Below, piece by piece: positions 58,230-64,000 of a stretch of DNA of 64,000 nucleotides. Both the position numbers and the translations under genes were made by a program. Location of the stretch: NCBI GenBank assembly GCA_035236585.1, contig CP141132.1, positions 56,393,880 through 56,457,879 on the forward strand. Direction: 5' to 3'. The stretch's first letter is position 1. Each line of letters opens with the position of its first letter. The DNA is from Warburgia ugandensis (lineage: Eukaryota; Streptophyta; Magnoliopsida; Canellales; Canellaceae). The notes under the pieces were generated by a model, which did no database searches, had not been told where the DNA came from, and saw only the letters and a list, made by a program, of their open reading frames with translations.

Positions 58230-60920
58230 TGATAAGTGTTCAATTTTGTATAAAAAGTACCCAGTTAGTAGCCAATGTGCTATAACTTAGTGTTAAATTA
58301 GGGTTTTTGGCCAAAATTTATAACAAAAGCATTTCTGACCTAAGAATTTAAAATTTTGATTTGCAGGTTAAGAGACTAATCCAGAGTAAATATGTGAATG
58401 ATCATAAATTTCCAGGATTTAATTAGGGTTTTTCTTCTTTTATAGGTATTGAGAAGGCGATCCAAAGGTTGAGACCCATTGAGATGGAAATTGAAGCCAT
58501 TCATGAGGTTTCCTAGTGTAACTTGGAAACCTAAGCAAGCCAAACCTAAATGTCATCAATCAAAGCTGTAAAGAAGGTTCAAGATCATCCTAGGGTGAGA
58601 AACCAAGCAATTGAAGAAGCTAAAGGTGAGTAAAATAGGCTCATGAAGCAAGCCATGCATTTCCACCACCTTTGCATGGGAGTCATTCAAGCTATGTAGC
58701 CATTAAAGGGTGATAAGTCATACAAGCTACTCAAGCCTAAAAGCCAACCATTGAAGCTACTTAAGCCACCAAGAAATGAGTCATTAGAGTGAGTAAGGAG
58801 GAGTTCAACATGGATCCACACTATTGGAGCTTCAATTCAAGTAACTTTACTATGTCAAAAGTGTGATTTTTAAGGGATTTTGAGATATTAATGTAAAATG
58901 TAAGGTGATCATGCATTAAGGGACCTATCAAGAGAGAAAAACCCACTTTCTTAATCCATTTCCTAACCCTAATCCACCCATCTTACTAAGGTTCCACGTT
59001 TTTAAGTCAAGGAGGGGGCAACCATCAAAGAGGAGGACGCCCCCAACTTAGTTGACAAAATTAAGGAATTTTCAAATTAGGAAACAATAGATCTAAATCC
59101 ATGCAAACATGTTAAAACCCTAAGTTTCCTTCCAGATTTTTCTCTTTATTTCCCTCAATCCTCCCACCATTCAAATTTCATACAATTAGGAGGGTGGAGA
59201 GCCACTTTCCTTCTATGAAAAAGGATGCCTTCCCCCTTTCTAATTTAGATACCAGCCAGCTCATATTTATTTTTCTCTCTTATGTCATCTTTAATAGCAT
59301 CATTCCAACTTAAATTTCCTTCATCCTCACCTTCCTCATTCAATATCCTAACCCTAGGGCCACTTTACTCATGTTTTTACCCCTTCCTAAGTTAGGAAAC
59401 CACTCATCTACATATAGCCCCATGCTCCATACGAAATTTTGAAGTAGAGGTGGGTAACACACCTTGAAATCAAGCTTTCCTTTAGTATTATTGCATATTG
59501 GATTTTGAGATTTCTTAGATTTTTTTTTCTCCCTTTGGATTTCTAGTTGTTGTCTTAGTTATTTGATCTCCCTACTTGCTTTGATTTAGTTTTCATTGCT
59601 TAGTTTCCATTGTTTTGCTTTCTAGTTTTGTACCTTTATTTCGATCAAGCTTTCTTATTTCTTCTTTACCTCAATTCCACTTGTTTTATTTATTATTCCC
59701 TCAAGATTTAAGTTAACTCATCTCTGGTAGTGATAGCCAAGAGAAGAGCTGGCTTAAATCCTTAATTTTCCCACTTGAATTCCATGTTTTCTACGCTCTT
59801 TTTTCCTTAGTTTTGGGTAGTTTTTCATTAGTTAGTTCACACACTTGGATTTCTTTTCTATAAATTCCTCTCTAGGTTTGCATTACATGTTATTGTACTT
59901 TACTTTGTGAGCTTTATATTGCACTTTTGGACGCAATTTCTAGCTTTTGAAAATGTATTATGCATCTAATTTTTTGTGTAATTTGGAGATGATTCAATAG
60001 AAGTTTTTTGGAATTATTATTATGGAATGTTTATTCTGCATAAAAGTTAAAGTTTCAATAGCTTTCCAATGCAAGATTTATTGACTATTCTTAAGTACCG
60101 AAATTCAAAAATTGGGTTTTCATGAATCCTAAGGTACCCATTTAGATTTTCATGTTATTTAATAGATCCCATAGTTAATTTGCATAATAAATCACTACAA
60201 ATAATTAAATTTCACTATCTTTAGGGCTCCAAAATCATGGACAGAATCTAAAAACCCATGTGCATGGTTCTAAATCTCATTCGTTTTAGATTTTTCTTAG
60301 TTTAGTAGTAATTAATTGATTATTTGCATCTTTGTTTAGGTTTAGAAAGTTTTCCTTTTGAATTTTAAGAAGTTCCATCTTCAAGAAGTTCTAGGATTTA
60401 GAAAGTATTAAATTTAGAAAATCATTTTAACTATTGTTTCTTTTCACATGCATGTTTCTAATTTCTTATTAAAATTAGTTGGATCTCATTTGTTACTTGT
60501 TTTTGCTAGTTACTTTAATATTAAAAAAATTTCTAATTTAGTTTTAGAAGTGTCTAATTCTAGTTTAGGAAAGTTTTCATTTTAGTAGTTTCCTCAGTTT
60601 ATGTTTTCTAGATTAATTCATGCTTGTTTTGATTTGTTTCCTTTAGTTAATTGCATATTAGTTAGGTAAATTTATATTCTAATTGCTTAGCTTTAGTTTT
60701 TAGAAAGTTTCTTTTAATTCTAGTTTCTAATTCCATGCATGTTTCCATTTCATGTTACTTTAAATTCCTAATTTATCACATCTCTATCTCTTTAGCTGAA
60801 GTTAATCAATTTGAATAAAATTTAATCCATTACAAATTTGTGAGATTCCTTGTGGGATTGACCTCGTTTACGTGAAAATATTACATTGATTCATGCATTT
60901 ACGAGTTAATTTTAAAGTCA
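58230..60920 (+). repeat. Long LTR of Athila/Tat type (5' LTR)
   Basis: Begins TGATAAGTGTTCAATTTTGT and ends with GATTCCTTGTGGGATTGACC, TTGATTCATGCATTTACGAG and AAAGTCA. A tRNA-Asp-type primer site follows 11 bp on. Length about 2.7 kb. Coarse architecture and both ends match 3171..5675 in opposite orientation; the middle is diverged. Confidence 0.55.
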
Positions 60921-60931
60921 TAAGAAGTTTT

Positions 60932-60949
60932 TGGCACCGTTTTTGGGGA
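60932..60949 (+). other. Degenerate tRNA-Asp-type primer binding site
   Basis: TGGCACCGTTTTTGGGGA matches 14 of 18 bases of TGGCGCCGTTGCCGGGGA, the primer site common in Athila/Tat elements. Confidence 0.6.
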
Positions 60950-62179
60950 ATCGTAATGAATTTGTGGTTGGATCCCTATTTAGGTTGTTTACCTTTAGTG
61001 TTAATTTTAGGTTACATTAGGTTAGGGTTTTTCATCATAGTTTCTGATTCTTTTAATTCCTCACATAATTAATCTATCTTACTTGCTTTGTGCCATGGGA
61101 AATTTGGTAAAGGTGCAACTTCATCAGCTTAGGATTTACTTGCTTTCTTATATTAGGAATTTTCTTTTCTTTAAGTGAAACTTGTAGTGAGGCCTATTGT
61201 AACTTGCATTTTTAATTTCAATTTTAAATGTGTTGTATTAAAATAGGTAAAGTGTTTAGTATGGATGCTCACACTTAATCTTCATCAGAAACCCTACCAT
61301 AGGTATCCCTCACTTTCTTTTTATTTTCCTAGTTTATGTTGCATTTAGTGTAATTTGCATTTGGTTGGTAGTGTATTTCATATAGATTAGGATCATTCAT
61401 TTTAATTGTTGCATCTTTATTTTGGGTTGTTGCATTAGAGAGCACATATCTAATCTTAGTTGGATAGCACATAGGTTGCATTAGTTTGTTTTCTTGTATT
61501 TTATTGAATATTTATTGTTTTATGGTAGATGTGCACATTGATAGTAAGGTCCCCACAAGAACCCTTGTAAGATAAGGACCAGATCTCATCACCAGCTCCT
61601 TTGCCTACCTAGTAATCAATCAACATCTATGTATGTGTGATCTTAAGCCTTGAACATTAACTAAAATCAAGTAAAAAGAGACTTAGAGTATCGAGCTTAT
61701 TGGACCCCTTTAGAAGGACATAATGTATTATCATTCCAATGGCTTCTGAGTATTGTGGTTATATTGGGTGTCTTAAAATCCAAATGATTTTCCCATGCCT
61801 TCTGTTGATGTCAGTAGAGGTCTAAATGCCTCATGACACTAGGGTTGTATTAACCACTTTTGAGGAGAACCTAATTGGTAAGCAATGGTCAAGCCTAGAT
61901 AAAAGGAGGAGTTGTCTAGATTTAGGTCTAAAAGCTACCACCCTACACATTATCAAAGAACTTAAATTTAGCTCATTAATGAACTACTATGGATTGATTA
62001 GTTGTTCATCATTTAGAGTTAGGAGTCACGTTTAACATATAGTTCAGGTTTTCTATAAAAAAAAAAACTCATTCATTGTATATAACAATCTATTTCATTG
62101 TATACAAAGTTGAGAACAAAGCTTATTAATAAGAGGATAGATTTCATAGATTAGATACATTGGTGGATAAAATAGATAA
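60950..62179 (+). other. 5' internal leader of the Athila/Tat-type element
   Basis: Sequence between the primer site and the gag remnant. No intact ORF; long leaders are usual in this group. Confidence 0.35.
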
Positions 62180-62530
62180 TATGGAAAGTCAATTGATTAG
62201 AATAATAGCTTTTAGGCAACCCACGCCACAACCTCAGTACCATAATGAATATACCTATTCTGAGCATCACTATCCCACTCCTTCATGGCCATCAAGCTCC
62301 ACATACAACTGCTATTATTAGTAGCAATGGATGCACATAATGCATTCACATACCCTAAGCAATGACTACTATCCTGACACAAATTATAATGGATGAGGTA
62401 GGCATCATGAACAAACATGGTCTCAGAATTACCAATATCAGGAAGAACCACAACGCTCCCACCCTGGTCAACACTATCGTGATTATCAAGAATATCAAGG
62501 TCAATCATCATGGGTTCAACCTACTTAGCC
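62180..62530 (+). pseudogene. gag C-terminal remnant of an Athila/Tat-type element
   Basis: One frame reads SNDYYPDTNYNG, a stop, GRHHEQTWSQNYQYQE, then HYRDYQEYQGQSSWVQP. Family knowledge: Athila/Tat gag proteins carry an asparagine-, tyrosine- and glutamine-rich region with W..HP.F.W before the zinc knuckle. The fit is loose and stops are present. Confidence 0.4.
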
Positions 62531-62802
62531 ATTTTTCTAGACCTAAAGGCCACAACAATACCAACCTTACAAGTCGTTTCCTTTACAGTATGAAGAACCA
62601 CCATCCAAAGAGAATATGCACCATATTTGTGAGATAATAGAACAAGGCATGACTGCTCTTAATAAGGTGAATAAAGAAATGATATGAGAAATGGAGGAAT
62701 AGGAAGTGGAAATGAAACTAATATAAGAAAATACTGACAGAAACATGGCTGAATTTATAAGAAAGGACTAAGGAAATGAAATAAATTAGGGATAATGAAG
62801 AG

Positions 62803-64000
62803 TGTTAAGTGTTCAATTTTACCTAAAATAACCCTTAATTAGCATTTGATTAGATCATCTAATTAATTAATTTTGTAATTTTGAATTAATTTTAGCTTTA
62901 AGTGATCATCCAACTGTTGATTTGAAAATTTAACAGTTAGATGATCATTAAGCTAATTAAATGGGTAATTAATGATAAGGATGATTCTAAGTCTACTTTG
63001 ATGGGCCTCACTTCATAAGCAAGGTTGCATCATGCGTGCCAACCATGACATGGGCACCCGCATGGGCAAGTCTCCTTTATATAGAAAACCTCCACAACCC
63101 AACTGAAGAATGCTTCTTTGGGCTCTATTCTTCTTCATTCGCCCTCCTCGAGGAGAGAGGTGGATGGACTGTTCCTCTCCACCTCTCTCTCTCGTGCTCT
63201 CCTTGCCTCTTCTTCTTCACTCTTCCTCCTCAAGGTCTCCACCTCTCTCGTGTTCTCCTCTCACTCCCAGTCTCTCTCTTTCTCTCAGATCCCTCTCTTT
63301 CATCCCATCCACTAGCCGTGCATGACACCTTAGGCCTAGCTTCAATCTCCCTCCTCAAGGAGAGAGGTGGACGAATTGTTCCCCTCCACCTCTCTCTCTT
63401 GTGCTCCTACTTCTCTTTCTTCCGTTCACCACTCTCTTCCTCATTCTCCTTCCTCGAGGAGAGAGGTGGATGGACTATTCCACTCCATCTCTCTCTCGTG
63501 CTCTCCTTGTCTCTCCTTCTTCTTGTTTTTTTCATTTTCTCCTCTTGACGAAGGAGAGGTAGGGAGGACTGTTCCTCACCCATCTCTTTCAATCTCGCTC
63601 TGTCTCCTGCCCAGTTCCTCTACCTTCACCTCCTCTCTATTGCTCTGTCTCTAGCCCCATTACCAGTCACTGCACAGACCCAGGATTGCACCCCACCTTC
63701 CAATACCATCCCAGGCCAACCCACTTCCTATCAGCCGCACCAAAGCCAAGCCGCACCCATCTCCTCCTCTCCCTCTCTCTCTCTCTCTTGCTCCCTTGTT
63801 CACGCCCTCACAAGATCTCCCATTTTTCGGCAAAACCCATCATCGCATCGAGCTAGGGCCAACAACCTTCACAAAGCCCCTTCTTCTCTCTTAACCTTTG
63901 TTCTCTCCACTGGCTCTGCACTGGAGTTCCTCCACCCGTCGGGCGACGCCCATCTCCACTAGCGTCATCTGCTTCCCCCATTCTAGGTTCAGTTGCTGGA
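62803..64000 (+). other. LTR-like start and CT-rich leader
   Basis: TGTTAAGTGTTCAATTTTA at 62803 resembles the start of the long LTR at 58230. A TATA-like CTTTATATAGAAA lies at 63073. Downstream is very C- and T-rich with no convincing ORF. Imperfect units beginning CTCGAGGAGAGAGGTGGATG occur near 63146, 63353, 63452 and 63546. It could be the next LTR and leader of the same retroelement group or the 5'UTR of a gene beyond the window. Confidence 0.4.
63143..63600 (+). repeat. Imperfect tandem repeats of about 100 bp
   Basis: Four units with the block GAGGAGAGAGGTGGAYG, then TTCCYCTCCACCTCTCTCTC. Spacing varies from about 95 to 205 bp. Confidence 0.7.

Noticed and set aside
63036..63654. Several overlapping plus frames rich in Ser, Leu and Phe
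   Set aside because: They lie in the CT-rich tandem leader. Three frames are open at once, as expected of biased composition.

Overview
Nuclear DNA of a flowering plant, probably a species with a large, transposon-rich genome and long introns. Evidence: tRNA-derived SINEs matching the plant Au family, an RTE-type LINE with 3' (ATC)n tails, Ty3/gypsy and Ty1/copia relics, a MULE-like element, plant gene fragments (KUP/HAK potassium transporter, DEAD-box helicase), and AT-rich spacers with long CA, CT and TA microsatellites. The species cannot be fixed from the sequence alone.

The main result is one apparently intact protein-coding gene hidden among repeats. On the minus strand, five small exons (40133..40053, 31658..31573, 31444..31383, 22679..22594, 13301..13209) join in frame into a 135-residue TRAPPC2/sedlin (Trs20-type) subunit of the TRAPP tethering complex. 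Its 408 coding bases are spread over 26.9 kb. Intron 3 has the hallmarks of a minor-spliceosome (U12, AT-AC) intron. A probable 5' noncoding exon and TATA-like box near 49.2-49.3 kb would extend the gene to about 36 kb.

Layout. 0-13 kb: relics of Ty1/copia elements, a solo-like long LTR, a short non-autonomous LTR element, an L1-like fragment and a 1.24-kb MULE-like element with an internal tandem duplication. 13.2-40.1 kb: TRAPPC2; intron 4 holds SINEs and an L1 relic, intron 3 holds a complete but heavily mutated chromodomain Ty3/gypsy element (25765..31157), and intron 1 holds an RTE LINE, SINEs and a gypsy gag-protease relic. 40.2-49.2 kb: probable 5'UTR intron with SINEs and a full-length RTE LINE with a 15-bp target duplication (43910..47181). 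51-54.5 kb: broken plant gene pieces (DEAD-box helicase, two oppositely oriented KUP/HAK fragments, a GRF-like zinc-finger piece, a tRNA pseudogene). 55-64 kb: microsatellites, then an Athila/Tat-like LTR with a tRNA-Asp-type primer site and gag remnant, ending in a CT-rich tandemly repeated leader.

Transposon assignments rest on motifs read by eye; no database or alignment tool was used.
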